Assembly: GCF_000013665.1 (NCBI RefSeq)
Contig: NC_007912.1
Location: forward strand, 3,651,501-3,715,500
Direction of reading: 5' to 3'
Origin: Saccharophagus degradans 2-40
GTDB taxonomy: Bacteria; Pseudomonadota; Gammaproteobacteria; Pseudomonadales; Cellvibrionaceae
DNA: 64,000 nucleotides
The translations under genes were made by a program, and so were the position numbers. Numbering within the stretch: the first letter of the stretch is position 1; every line of letters begins with the position of its first letter. Below the pieces are notes generated by a model. The model had not been told where the DNA came from and ran no database searches. It saw nothing but the letters and a program-made list of their open reading frames with translations. Below, one piece after another: positions 27,640 to 35,413 of the stretch.

Positions 27640-28593
27640 ATGCTATACGACAATATATTAGCCACCATAGGCAACACCCCAATCGTTCGTTTAAATAAGC
27701 TCGCCCCAGAAGGGCAGAATATTTACGTTAAGGTTGAATCGTTTAACCCTATGGCGTCGGTAAAAGACCGCTTGGCATTTGCCATTATCGACGACGCCGA
27801 AAAGCGCGGTGTGCTTAAGCCAGGCCAAACCGTAGTAGAAGCTACCTCGGGCAATACTGGGATTGCATTAGCAATGGTTTGCGCTGCTAAAGGCTACCCA
27901 TTTGTGGCGACTATGGTAGAAACCTTCTCGGTAGAGCGCCGTAAATTAATGAAGGCACTCGGCGCAAAAGTAATCCTTACCCCAGCTGCCGAAAAAGGGA
28001 CTGGCATGGTTAAAAAAGCTGCAGAGCTTGCCGAAAAGCACGGTTGGTTTTTAGCTAGCCAATTTGAGAACGAAGCCAACCCTGCCTACCACCGCAATAC
28101 AACAGGCCCAGAAATACTGCGCGATTTTGCAGGTAAAGATTTAGATTACTTTGTTAGTGGTTGGGGTACCGGCGGCACCATGACAGGCGCAGGCCAAATG
28201 CTAAAACTGGCCCGCCCAGACCTAAAAGTGATTGTGGCCGAACCACAAAATGCAGCCATGCTAAGCGGCAACCCTTGGTCACCGCATAAAGTACAAGGCT
28301 GGACACCCGATTTTGTGCCTGCAGTGCTAGACAAAACCGTTGCAGATGAAATAGTAACCGTAAGCGACGATGACGCTATAGCCACCGCCAAAGCTCTGGC
28401 TACACAAGAGGGTATATTCTGTGGAATTTCTTCTGGCGCCACCTTAGCGGCAACGATTGCCTACGCTAAGCAAGCACCTACTGGCAGTACGTTTGTAGTA
28501 ATGCTACCGGATACCGGTGAGCGCTATTTATCTACGCCACTGTTTGCAGATATTACTGAAGAGTCTGACGACGAGTGGTTAAGCCAGCAGTAA
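27640..28593 (+). CDS. cysK: cysteine synthase (O-acetylserine sulfhydrylase)
   Basis: A 317-residue PLP enzyme that forms cysteine from O-acetylserine and sulfide. 'NPMASVKDRLA' holds the PLP lysine, 'TSGNTGIALAM' binds the substrate carboxylate, 'GTGGTMTG' binds the phosphate, and the C-terminal 'GISSGATLAA' contacts the pyridine ring. The ATG at 27640 is chosen because AAGGA sits 7 bp upstream (27628-27632) and because cysteine synthases begin close to 'ILATIGNTPIVRL'. An in-frame GTG at 27607 would add 11 residues. It is monocistronic, followed by a GC-rich hairpin. Confidence 0.94.
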   Translation: MLYDNILATIGNTPIVRLNKLAPEGQNIYVKVESFNPMASVKDRLAFAIIDDAEKRGVLKPGQTVVEATSGNTGIALAMVCAAKGYPFVATMVETFSVERRKLMKALGAKVILTPAAEKGTGMVKKAAELAEKHGWFLASQFENEANPAYHRNTTGPEILRDFAGKDLDYFVSGWGTGGTMTGAGQMLKLARPDLKVIVAEPQNAAMLSGNPWSPHKVQGWTPDFVPAVLDKTVADEIVTVSDDDAIATAKALATQEGIFCGISSGATLAATIAYAKQAPTGSTFVVMLPDTGERYLSTPLFADITEESDDEWLSQQ

Positions 28594-28599
28594 TACCTT

Positions 28600-28628
28600 T
28601 TGCCGCGGGCGTTTCGCTCGCGGCGCAA
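28600..28628 (+). terminator. GC-rich hairpin after cysK
   Basis: CCGCGGGCG (28603-28611) pairs with CGCTCGCGG (28615-28623) around a TTT loop, with one G-T pair, about 10 bp after the stop. Only a short pyrimidine run follows, so release may depend on the C/T-rich tract just downstream. Confidence 0.55.
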
Positions 28629-28639
28629 CTTTCTAGGCG

Positions 28640-28750
28640 CTAATGTCTATTTTCCACTTTCTACTTTCCGATTTCTACTTTCCACGTTCTACCTTTCACT
28701 TTCTATCTTTAATAATCTACTCGTCTTCTACTTCACTTTCTCGCACTTAG
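28640..28750 (+). repeat. degenerate pyrimidine-rich repeat (TTCTACTTTCC-like)
   Basis: About 100 bp of almost pure C/T on the + strand, built of imperfect copies of TTCTACTTTCC / TTTCACTTTCT. It lies just downstream of cysK and is G-poor and C-containing on the transcript strand, the composition expected of a Rho loading site. No coding frame is supported. A similar tract, in the same sense relative to its gene, follows the histidine kinase near 41 kb. Confidence 0.45.
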
Positions 28751-28798
28751 CCGCCACAACTTAACGTTTAGCTTTGCAGAAAATTGAACAAATAGCCG

Positions 28799-29002
28799 CT
28801 AATGGGCCTTCACCTTTTGCTTACCACAACGCGCGCATTCGTACACAGTAACGAGCTTACCCTGTTTAGTATCAAACTTATTATTGGTAACCACTTTCCA
28901 TTTGTGAAACCCTTCGCGACAAAGCGTTTTACCCTTGTGTTTTTGCGCAGCGGTTGGCCGTTTAAACGGAAGAATAGTTGCAGTGGGTTTTTCGTCTGAC
29001 AT
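28799..29002 (-). CDS. small zinc-ribbon-like protein
   Basis: A 67-residue basic protein. The C-terminus carries 'CREGFHKW' and 'YECARCGKQKVKAH', giving one Cys/His pair and one CxxC pair, enough for a single zinc site. Its start overlaps the stop of the DUF808 gene by one base (TAATG), so the two are translated together. The complementary frame on the + strand lacks such features. The function is unknown; zinc binding is inferred from the pattern. Confidence 0.75.
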   Translation of the reverse strand: MSDEKPTATILPFKRPTAAQKHKGKTLCREGFHKWKVVTNNKFDTKQGKLVTVYECARCGKQKVKAH

Positions 29003-29934
29003 TAATGCTCCTTACCCATCGCTTTAAATACAAGCGTAACAATTAGCAATACAATAGCCCCAACAATTAGACCAATCAGCCCCTGCCAAACGATCGACGC
29101 CAGCGACACAGCGACGCCTTCAAACCAATTGCCATGCAACCAACCGCTAAGCGTGGCATGAATAGAGTGATCTACATGGTGCAACCATGCAATAGCGTGA
29201 AACCAAATACCGCCGCCCACAAGGAACATGGCAGCGGTACCCAGTATTGACAACATTTTCATTAATTGCGGCGCGAACCACAACAACCCAGCTCCCACCT
29301 TTTGCAATACCAAGCTGGCTTTATTCGCTAAAAACAAGCCAGCATCGTCTATTTTTACAATAACAGCCACCACACCGTAAACGGCGACAGTAATACCAAT
29401 GGCCACAAAACTAAGCGCTAAGCATTGCTTTACAAACGAGTACTCACTCATCACACCCAGAGCAATAACAATAATTTCTGCCGACAATATAAAATCTGTA
29501 CGAATTGCACCGCGAATCTTTTTCTTCTCTAATGCCAGCAACTCTTGTGCATTGGCAACGGTTTTTCGCTTTTGCTTGCGCTCCAGCTCTTCTTTCGGGT
29601 GAAAAAACAACCCCCATATTTTTTCCATTCCCTCAAAGCACAAGTACGCCCCACCAATCATCAATAACGGGGTGATTAACCAAGGGGCAAACAAACTAAT
29701 TAGCAATGCTAAAGGCAGCAATATCACTTTATTAAGTAATGAGCCCTTTGCCACAGCCCAAACAACGGGCAACTCTCGGTCTGCCTTCACACCACTTACT
29801 TGCTGGGCGTTTAGGGCTAAATCATCGCTTAGTACGCCAGCGGTTTTTTTAGTGGCAGCTTTACTCATTAGCGCAACATCGTCCAAAACTGTTGCAATAT
29901 CATCTAACAGGGCGAAAAAACTACTTGCAGGCAT
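29002..29934 (-). CDS. DUF808 (YedI-like) membrane protein
   Basis: A 310-residue membrane protein beginning 'MPASSFFALLDDIATVLDDV' and continuing 'KKTAGVLSDDLALNAQQV', the defining start of the DUF808/YedI family. Hydrophobic helices lie at about 70-105, 150-190, 205-245 and 270-305. The length equals the family norm. The function is unknown. It is translationally coupled to the 67-residue zinc-ribbon-like gene. Confidence 0.92.
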   Translation of the reverse strand: MPASSFFALLDDIATVLDDVALMSKAATKKTAGVLSDDLALNAQQVSGVKADRELPVVWAVAKGSLLNKVILLPLALLISLFAPWLITPLLMIGGAYLCFEGMEKIWGLFFHPKEELERKQKRKTVANAQELLALEKKKIRGAIRTDFILSAEIIVIALGVMSEYSFVKQCLALSFVAIGITVAVYGVVAVIVKIDDAGLFLANKASLVLQKVGAGLLWFAPQLMKMLSILGTAAMFLVGGGIWFHAIAWLHHVDHSIHATLSGWLHGNWFEGVAVSLASIVWQGLIGLIVGAIVLLIVTLVFKAMGKEH

Positions 29935-30259
29935 GGGAATCTCGAATTATCGACGTCGAATTATTAACGTTTAATGGAGTTAGTAGGTATGTAACCCTAG
30001 GTTTAGCGCTAGCATTACACACGCAAAGCTAATAGGGGTCTAATTGTGGGGCAATTATGCCGGCTAAACCAACATATTAACAAGAGTGCAATGTAGTAGC
30101 ACTGACGGGGATACGTATACGAGGACGTGCACGACCACAAGCAATCTCGCTGTAGTCGTGCAGTAACATAGACGACACGGTTCTAAATGCCACTAAGCAA
30201 ATATGCTCAGCAACCACTTAAGCGGCAAAACAACCACTGCGAGCCGTGCCAAAAGCAGC
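29935..30259. other. 325-bp gene-free stretch with an inverted repeat
   Basis: It lies between the Sel1-repeat gene and the DUF808 gene, both on the minus strand, so it holds the DUF808 promoter. The most structured part is GCACGAC (30129-30135) with GTCGTGC (30155-30161), extended by ACA/TGT after one mismatch. There is no T tail. It may terminate the Sel1-repeat transcript or fold in the mRNA. Nearby ATACGTAT (30111-30118) is a perfect palindrome. Confidence 0.4.
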
Positions 30260-30973
30260 TCAAACCTTAATGACTTTAGCTAACAAACTAGCGGCTAGAC
30301 GCTCTGCTTTTTCTCTATTTGCTTGGGTAAAATTAAAATCTTTATCGAAGGCATCCAATACGGTTTTCGCATTTTCCGCCCCCTGATCGGCCGCCACCTT
30401 CACCCATGCGAAACCAGATACTGGGTCTGGTGTGCGAACACCCTGACCAAGCGCGTACATCAAACCAATATCTACTTGTGCATCTAACAAATTTTTATTT
30501 GCGGCTTTTAGTAGTAATTTGTGTGCTAGCACAAAATCTTGAGGAATATTTTTACCCGTGTAGTATTCGCGCCCAAGAAAAAACATAGCGCGGGTATTGT
30601 CGCCGCGTGCAGATTTCTCTAACCATCTAACCGCTTCAGCGTAATCGGGTTTACCGCGATGGCCGTTGTAGAAACTTACACCCAGATTGAACTGCGCCTT
30701 ATCGTGCCCTGCCCTAGCGGCCTTTTTCCACCAGTAGAGCGCATCATCCACATCTTGCTCAACACCCACCCCCTGCATATATAAAATGCCGAGAGTAAAC
30801 TGAGCATCTAAATGATTTTTTTGTGCGCTGCGCTCGTAGAGATCTACCGCCCTTTGCATATCTTTCTCTACACCTTCACCACGCTCATATTGTATTGCCA
30901 AAGTATAAAGCTGTGCGGGCGTAAGCACAGACAAATCTTCTTCGAGATCTAACATTTTGAATAATGCCTCCAA
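30260..30973 (-). CDS. Sel1-repeat (TPR-like) protein
   Basis: A 237-residue soluble protein of about five Sel1-like repeats (for example 'AQFTLGILYMQGVGVEQD', 'AQFNLGVSFYNGHRG', 'AMFFLGREYYTGKNIPQD'). These helical pairs usually act as scaffolds for protein contacts. There is no signal peptide, so it is probably cytoplasmic. It comes last in a run of small minus-strand genes, but gaps of 34-113 bp leave the operon uncertain. Confidence 0.87.
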   Translation of the reverse strand: MEALFKMLDLEEDLSVLTPAQLYTLAIQYERGEGVEKDMQRAVDLYERSAQKNHLDAQFTLGILYMQGVGVEQDVDDALYWWKKAARAGHDKAQFNLGVSFYNGHRGKPDYAEAVRWLEKSARGDNTRAMFFLGREYYTGKNIPQDFVLAHKLLLKAANKNLLDAQVDIGLMYALGQGVRTPDPVSGFAWVKVAADQGAENAKTVLDAFDKDFNFTQANREKAERLAASLLAKVIKV

Positions 30974-31007
30974 TGCACCGCGACCAAACTAAGTATTATA
31001 TTAAAAT

Positions 31008-31190
31008 TTAGGATAAAAAAGTTTTAAGTACAAAATAGATCGACAACCCCGCGATAATGGGCGCAGCTATTATTGCCACCATTGTTACGGTGCGCTTGAG
31101 GCGTTGCTGAGCATCTAGCTGTTTAAAAAAATCCTCACCGAGTATTTGATATACCTTTTCGGCTTCGGCATCGGTTAACTGAATTTTCAT
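31008..31190 (-). CDS. 60-residue small membrane protein
   Basis: A short frame beginning 'MKIQLTDAEAEKVYQILGED' with an amphipathic N-terminal half (to about 35) and one C-terminal membrane helix (about 37-57, 'VAIIAAPIIAGLSIYFVL'). It has good amino-acid composition and lies 34 bp from the Sel1 gene on the same strand. I do not recognise the family. Confidence 0.6.
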   Translation of the reverse strand: MKIQLTDAEAEKVYQILGEDFFKQLDAQQRLKRTVTMVAIIAAPIIAGLSIYFVLKTFLS

Positions 31191-31303
31191 ATAACACTAC
31201 CGTTACTCATCACTTCTTAATTTTGCTTATTGTTTGCTTCATTGAGACACACTTTGATATTCAAGCATTATCACTGTGCGATTATTAGCTTATACAATTA
31301 TTG

Positions 31304-31633
31304 TTACTCTATTTTTATTCTATAGCCACGTTTCGAGTAGCGCTTTTGCACATCGCTTATTTGGGTCAAATTCGTACGCACAATACCCTGCAACTCGCAT
31401 ACTTGCTCATCCGTTAACGGCGCAACAGGCGTTGCTGACTGCGGCGTAGAGGCTGCTGCATCAGGCTCGTTCTCACTTGAGGCATTTGGCACATTAGATG
31501 CCGGGGGAGATGCAAGTGCAGATGCAATAGGAGATGCGGGCCTAAACCACGCATATAGCCCCAATGCCCGCGTAACAATACTGTTCGATAGCAGTTTAAA
31601 ACACTGGGCGATTGAGGCTTGAAACTGTGCCAT
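31304..31633 (-). CDS. hypothetical protein, 109 residues
   Basis: The N-terminal ~35 residues are hydrophobic/amphipathic ('ALGLYAWFRP'), followed by a Ala/Pro/Ser-rich low-complexity stretch (about 35-75), and a helical C-terminus ending in basic residues ('YSKRGYRIKIE'). It begins 18 bp after the DUF2589-type gene on the same strand and is probably co-transcribed with it. I do not recognise it. Confidence 0.55.
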   Translation of the reverse strand: MAQFQASIAQCFKLLSNSIVTRALGLYAWFRPASPIASALASPPASNVPNASSENEPDAAASTPQSATPVAPLTDEQVCELQGIVRTNLTQISDVQKRYSKRGYRIKIE

Positions 31634-31651
31634 TGCAGTTAGTACAAACGC

Positions 31652-32209
31652 TTAGCTAGCACCACCTACGGTAATTTTGATGGGGTCGACGGCGCTCGCC
31701 ATTAAGTCCATCAACTTAGCCATACCTTCCTGCGGTTGCTGCTGTCTTGCAACCACGTTCACATTGTATTTAGCCGTATTATCAGTAGAGCGTGTATTTT
31801 CGCGGTTAGTAGCCACTTTACCCTTGATAGACCCCTTCCAAAACAAACCGCCGCCACTAGCTTCTGTTTCAACAGATGCTTCGGTAGACGTTTTAGAGGT
31901 AGTTGAAGATTTAACTTCCATACTAAAATCGATAGTTACCGATTCGATAAGTAATGCAGGGATGGGCACGAGGCCCAACAAAGGTGCTTTTACTGAAACA
32001 ACTTCAGTAGAAAGCGTGCCAGAGCCGTTATCCACCGGACGCTCTAAATCGAAATCTAGCGTGGTGGTTTTACCATCTTTAAAACCAATTTTATTGATAA
32101 AAGTTACCATGGTTTGCGCAAGGTTATATTGCGCAATGCATGATGCCGCCAACGGGCCGCCAATTAGCTCTTCCATTGGCAAACCACTAAATTCATTACC
32201 TACAGACAT
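31652..32209 (-). CDS. DUF2589-type protein
   Basis: A 185-residue protein without signal peptide. It begins 'MEELIGGPLAASCIAQYNLA' (after nine residues), has a beta-rich centre containing 'VKAPLLGLVPIPALLIESVTIDFSMEV', and a Ser/Thr/Glu-rich tail with 'VNVVARQQQPQEGMAKLMDLM'. This pattern matches the DUF2589 family, whose function is unknown. A shorter relative lies just upstream, so the two may form a hetero-oligomer. Confidence 0.78.
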   Translation of the reverse strand: MSVGNEFSGLPMEELIGGPLAASCIAQYNLAQTMVTFINKIGFKDGKTTTLDFDLERPVDNGSGTLSTEVVSVKAPLLGLVPIPALLIESVTIDFSMEVKSSTTSKTSTEASVETEASGGGLFWKGSIKGKVATNRENTRSTDNTAKYNVNVVARQQQPQEGMAKLMDLMASAVDPIKITVGGAS

Positions 32210-32342
32210 TGTTGCTCTCCATTTCAGATTAGTTGGTTTTTTGTTTGGCCAAACAGATACAAGCTAGCTGGCGTAACAAAGCGTTTAAATATTCCACTAG
32301 AGCAAACTTAAGCGTATGAAGACTGCCCTATGCTAAATTAAT

Positions 32343-32798
32343 TTATGGGATACTTTTAACTATGTTATCGTTTAATTTAATTAGCCCTTCGGGTGGGTTG
32401 CCCCCTTTGACTTTCACGCTTACCTTTACATTATTCTTGCTTTTACCCATCATGCCGTGGCCGCCCAACTCCATTTGCATTTTTTTCGGCCCTTTTGATT
32501 TATCAGAATCACCACTCAACGTAGATAAATAAGCATCAAACTCGACAGTCACTTCATCTATAGTGAGTGAGCTTAAGGGTAACAAGGAAAAAAGAGGGAC
32601 TTTAACTTCGAGTTCTGGCTCGCCATTGGCGTCCAAATCGGGAACATGAATAGTAGTGGTTTTCGCAACCAGCTTATCGCCATCGCGAGTAAAGTAATTC
32701 TGAATAGTTCTAAGGTGTTGACGCTCTACCGTTTCGCGCGCGTGCACCAATGCACCAGCCAATGCTTCAACAAGCTCGTCAAATCCATGAAGTGCCAT
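32343..32798 (-). CDS. DUF2589-like protein (divergent paralogue)
   Basis: A 151-residue protein sharing the layout of its neighbour: an N-terminal helix, 'VKVPLFSLLPLSSLTIDEVTVEFDAYL' in the centre, and 'VKVSVKVKGGNPPEGLIKLND' at the end. The parallel positions of the PL-LLP-L-S/I-V-FD core and of the PPEG/PQEG-L element suggest paralogy. It lies 133 bp upstream of the larger copy on the same strand, and beyond the hairpin that ends the phospholipase operon. Confidence 0.72.
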   Translation of the reverse strand: MALHGFDELVEALAGALVHARETVERQHLRTIQNYFTRDGDKLVAKTTTIHVPDLDANGEPELEVKVPLFSLLPLSSLTIDEVTVEFDAYLSTLSGDSDKSKGPKKMQMELGGHGMMGKSKNNVKVSVKVKGGNPPEGLIKLNDNIVKSIP

Positions 32799-32850
32799 AG
32801 GACGTTCCGTTATTAATTATTAATATTATTGTAAACCGAGTGTAATAATA

Positions 32851-32876
32851 GTTTAGCCGTCTGTCGACGGCTAAAC
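32851..32876 (-). terminator. hairpin after the channel/phospholipase operon
   Basis: A perfect 11-bp inverted repeat (32851-32861 with 32866-32876) and a 4-nt loop, about 100 bp past the patatin stop. On the minus strand it is followed by an AT-rich run (TATTATTACA), a plausible but not classic terminator tail. Confidence 0.6.
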
Positions 32877-32972
32877 ATATTAATTATACGTTCGAGGGGT
32901 TTAAGCGGCGTTTTATTCGCGAATAATTGCAACTTGACGTGAAATGCCACGCCAAATAAATCGTATACGCTA

Positions 32973-35402
32973 TTAACTTGCTAAGATTTTTTCAATTTCC
33001 TCCGTTGCGCACCCACCAACATGATGGCCTAATGCGCGATACACCTCGAATTGCGTCTCATCAAAAAATTGATCACTAGTACTTTGGTGTGGAAACGCAG
33101 GGTTTTGCCCACGATAAAAATGAATGTATTCGGCCTCGCTACCGGTAAAAGACAATTTGATATAAATAATTCGGCCTGTCTCACCATTCGGATAAACAAT
33201 ATCCCCCACAGCGTAATTACGTGCAGACACACCATCGACGGGCTTGATTCCGCTTAGATCTATATTCAAACAAATACCCAAATCAATTTCAGCGTAACGC
33301 TGCAAGGTAATTAAGCCAAAAAACGTGAAGTTTGGGTCCGCTTCTGCATCGATACAAATAATAGTTTTGCATTGCCTGCGCAATAATTCATACACGGCCA
33401 GATTTTCAATGTGGCCACCATCCGAACAGTTAACGTAAGGCTTGTACTCGTTTACCGTTGCCAGCGCTTCGCTCATCAAATAAGAAAGCCCTAGTGGCCA
33501 GCGGGTAAATGGTTTGCCAGCTTCTACGTCGCGCACTTTAGCAGGATGCGGCAGCCAGTAATTCAAACGTACATTCAGTAACGTAAGTAAAAAAGAAAGT
33601 GATTTTTTACCTACGGTACCCATATTGGGCGACGCAGCGGCTGCAGAAATAGCCATAGCGGTGGCTAAATTAAAATGCGGATCAATTTTTTCTAAAGCGT
33701 GTGTTTTACAGTAGCCCGTTAAATCGCTGCCACAATGGCGTTTACTTAGTATAAAGGGCACTGTTTTACGTGACCGCAACTGGGGGTTACTACTGCCCTG
33801 TAAGTTAAGCGCCGTATTCACTATATGGTAGGGTGCCGCGCTTTCACACCCGTTTAACTCGCTCATCTTCAAGGTATCAACCGTTTGAAGTTCGTCGTTC
33901 TTAGGGCTAATTAAAAACGTACGGCTTAATCTATCGCGATAAAATGGGTGCAAAGAGAAGCGATTAACATTCATAAAAAACCAGTTATAAATCTGAATGG
34001 CCACACCCAATAAATATAACCACCACTCCGCGTTACCCTTAAATAAGCGCAGCTCTTCAAACACCAACATTTCATCATTAGTGACAAAAACATTGGTTTT
34101 AGACAAAGTTAAAATGTGATTTTTATTGCTAGTAAACAGCCCTTCAAAGAAGTGTGATGGAGGCTCTTTATCTACCTTGTGGGTAAACACAATTTCATCT
34201 GCGCTGGACGCTGTGACTTCGTAATCGCAAAATTTTAAGTGCTTCTGGGTAAATACGCTATCTAGCGAGCAATCCATGCCTGTTAAATCAATTTTTTCAT
34301 CCCCATTGTTTTTCTTTGCACAAAAAGCACTGTGCGCCAAATTCATATCTTGCGCTGAATAGCCTTGCAGCAAATCATTAGATATAGAGCACTCACCACT
34401 TACACTATTCGCATTTGGCAGTTCGGTGCGCTGCACAAAAGGCGAATCGATTGCATGTACGCACAGGAATATATACAGCGCAAATAAACTTAAAGGGGCA
34501 GCGACACTAGCGATAACCACCACCACCTTACCTCGAAGTTTAATAATACCGTAAATTATTAAACCCAATAGCAGCACACTAAACACACTTACATGGGGAA
34601 TGTGATCGGCTACCAATTCTACAAGCCTTTGCTTCAAGGATGAGGCATTCATTGCAACCACGTTACGCAACACCATAAGTAAGGGAATTGCGATGATAGA
34701 TGCTACCGCAAGCAAGGTTGTGCATATCAACCAGCCATCCCATTTATCGCGCTTAACCCAGTTTAGCCGGCTCATAATTATCGGTCGCAATGTAAGCATC
34801 ACCACCAATGGTGTTACGCCAAGAATAGGAATACCCCATTGCATGGCGGTGCTAAAACGGCCGGTAACCTCAAAAAACACTTCGGTTATAAATACAGCAA
34901 GAATAACAATAGGTAAAAATGTCATTAAACTGCGCAAAACGCCTTCAATAAAAAGTACGGGGATGCGCAAACCACTGCCAATGCCTTCCGAGTTCAAATA
35001 CTCGCTGTAGTTGCGAATATGATTCAACGCTTCTGGCTCGGCGCCGTCTATTCTATCTGTGAGTAATTTTTCGCTACCCGGTTTATCTTTAGTGAGGGCA
35101 CTAATACACGACCCGGTATAGCCACCGCCAGACACAGTGGAAAGGTAGTCTATTTTGCTAAACAAGCCCTTACATATTAGCTGCTGAATAACCCCCAAAC
35201 TAAATGACGCCGAACGAATACCTCCCCCAGAACAGGCAAGCCCGACCAAATCATTTTTTATGGTGGGCTTGGGGTCTAGCGCTCTATCGTCAGGCGAGGC
35301 CCCGTCTGCACGCGCCGCATTCAACCGGCGTTTACTTATCTCTTCAAACTCCGCGGCGAGCACCTCTGCGGTGAACTGTTTATTTTCATCTAATTTTGAC
35401 AT
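32973..35402 (-). CDS. membrane-embedded patatin-like phospholipase
   Basis: An 809-residue protein with the patatin Ser-Asp dyad split by a membrane region. The oxyanion loop is 'CSGGGIRS' (57-64), the nucleophile Ser is in 'LSTVSGGGYTGS' (Ser 91), and the Asp is in 'DGGHIEN' (Asp 661). Between them lie four to six hydrophobic helices (about 145-175, 185-210, 222-248, 270-315, 460-480) plus a Cys-rich soluble loop (about 325-400), so the catalytic parts face one side of a membrane anchor. It should release fatty acids from membrane lipids. It starts 11 bp after the carrier gene and ends the four-gene operon with the channel. Confidence 0.88.
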   Translation of the reverse strand: MSKLDENKQFTAEVLAAEFEEISKRRLNAARADGASPDDRALDPKPTIKNDLVGLACSGGGIRSASFSLGVIQQLICKGLFSKIDYLSTVSGGGYTGSCISALTKDKPGSEKLLTDRIDGAEPEALNHIRNYSEYLNSEGIGSGLRIPVLFIEGVLRSLMTFLPIVILAVFITEVFFEVTGRFSTAMQWGIPILGVTPLVVMLTLRPIIMSRLNWVKRDKWDGWLICTTLLAVASIIAIPLLMVLRNVVAMNASSLKQRLVELVADHIPHVSVFSVLLLGLIIYGIIKLRGKVVVVIASVAAPLSLFALYIFLCVHAIDSPFVQRTELPNANSVSGECSISNDLLQGYSAQDMNLAHSAFCAKKNNGDEKIDLTGMDCSLDSVFTQKHLKFCDYEVTASSADEIVFTHKVDKEPPSHFFEGLFTSNKNHILTLSKTNVFVTNDEMLVFEELRLFKGNAEWWLYLLGVAIQIYNWFFMNVNRFSLHPFYRDRLSRTFLISPKNDELQTVDTLKMSELNGCESAAPYHIVNTALNLQGSSNPQLRSRKTVPFILSKRHCGSDLTGYCKTHALEKIDPHFNLATAMAISAAAASPNMGTVGKKSLSFLLTLLNVRLNYWLPHPAKVRDVEAGKPFTRWPLGLSYLMSEALATVNEYKPYVNCSDGGHIENLAVYELLRRQCKTIICIDAEADPNFTFFGLITLQRYAEIDLGICLNIDLSGIKPVDGVSARNYAVGDIVYPNGETGRIIYIKLSFTGSEAEYIHFYRGQNPAFPHQSTSDQFFDETQFEVYRALGHHVGGCATEEIEKILAS

Positions 35403-35413
35403 AGCTTATCTCG

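Noticed and set aside
28802-28999. A plus-strand frame opposite the zinc-ribbon-like gene
   Set aside because: It exactly mirrors the minus-strand gene, which has paired cysteines and a TAATG coupling to DUF808; the plus frame has neither.
31677-32267. A 196-codon plus-strand frame over the DUF2589-type gene
   Set aside because: It is an antisense shadow of a gene with family motifs, and its Ser/Thr/Pro composition follows from the complementary codons.
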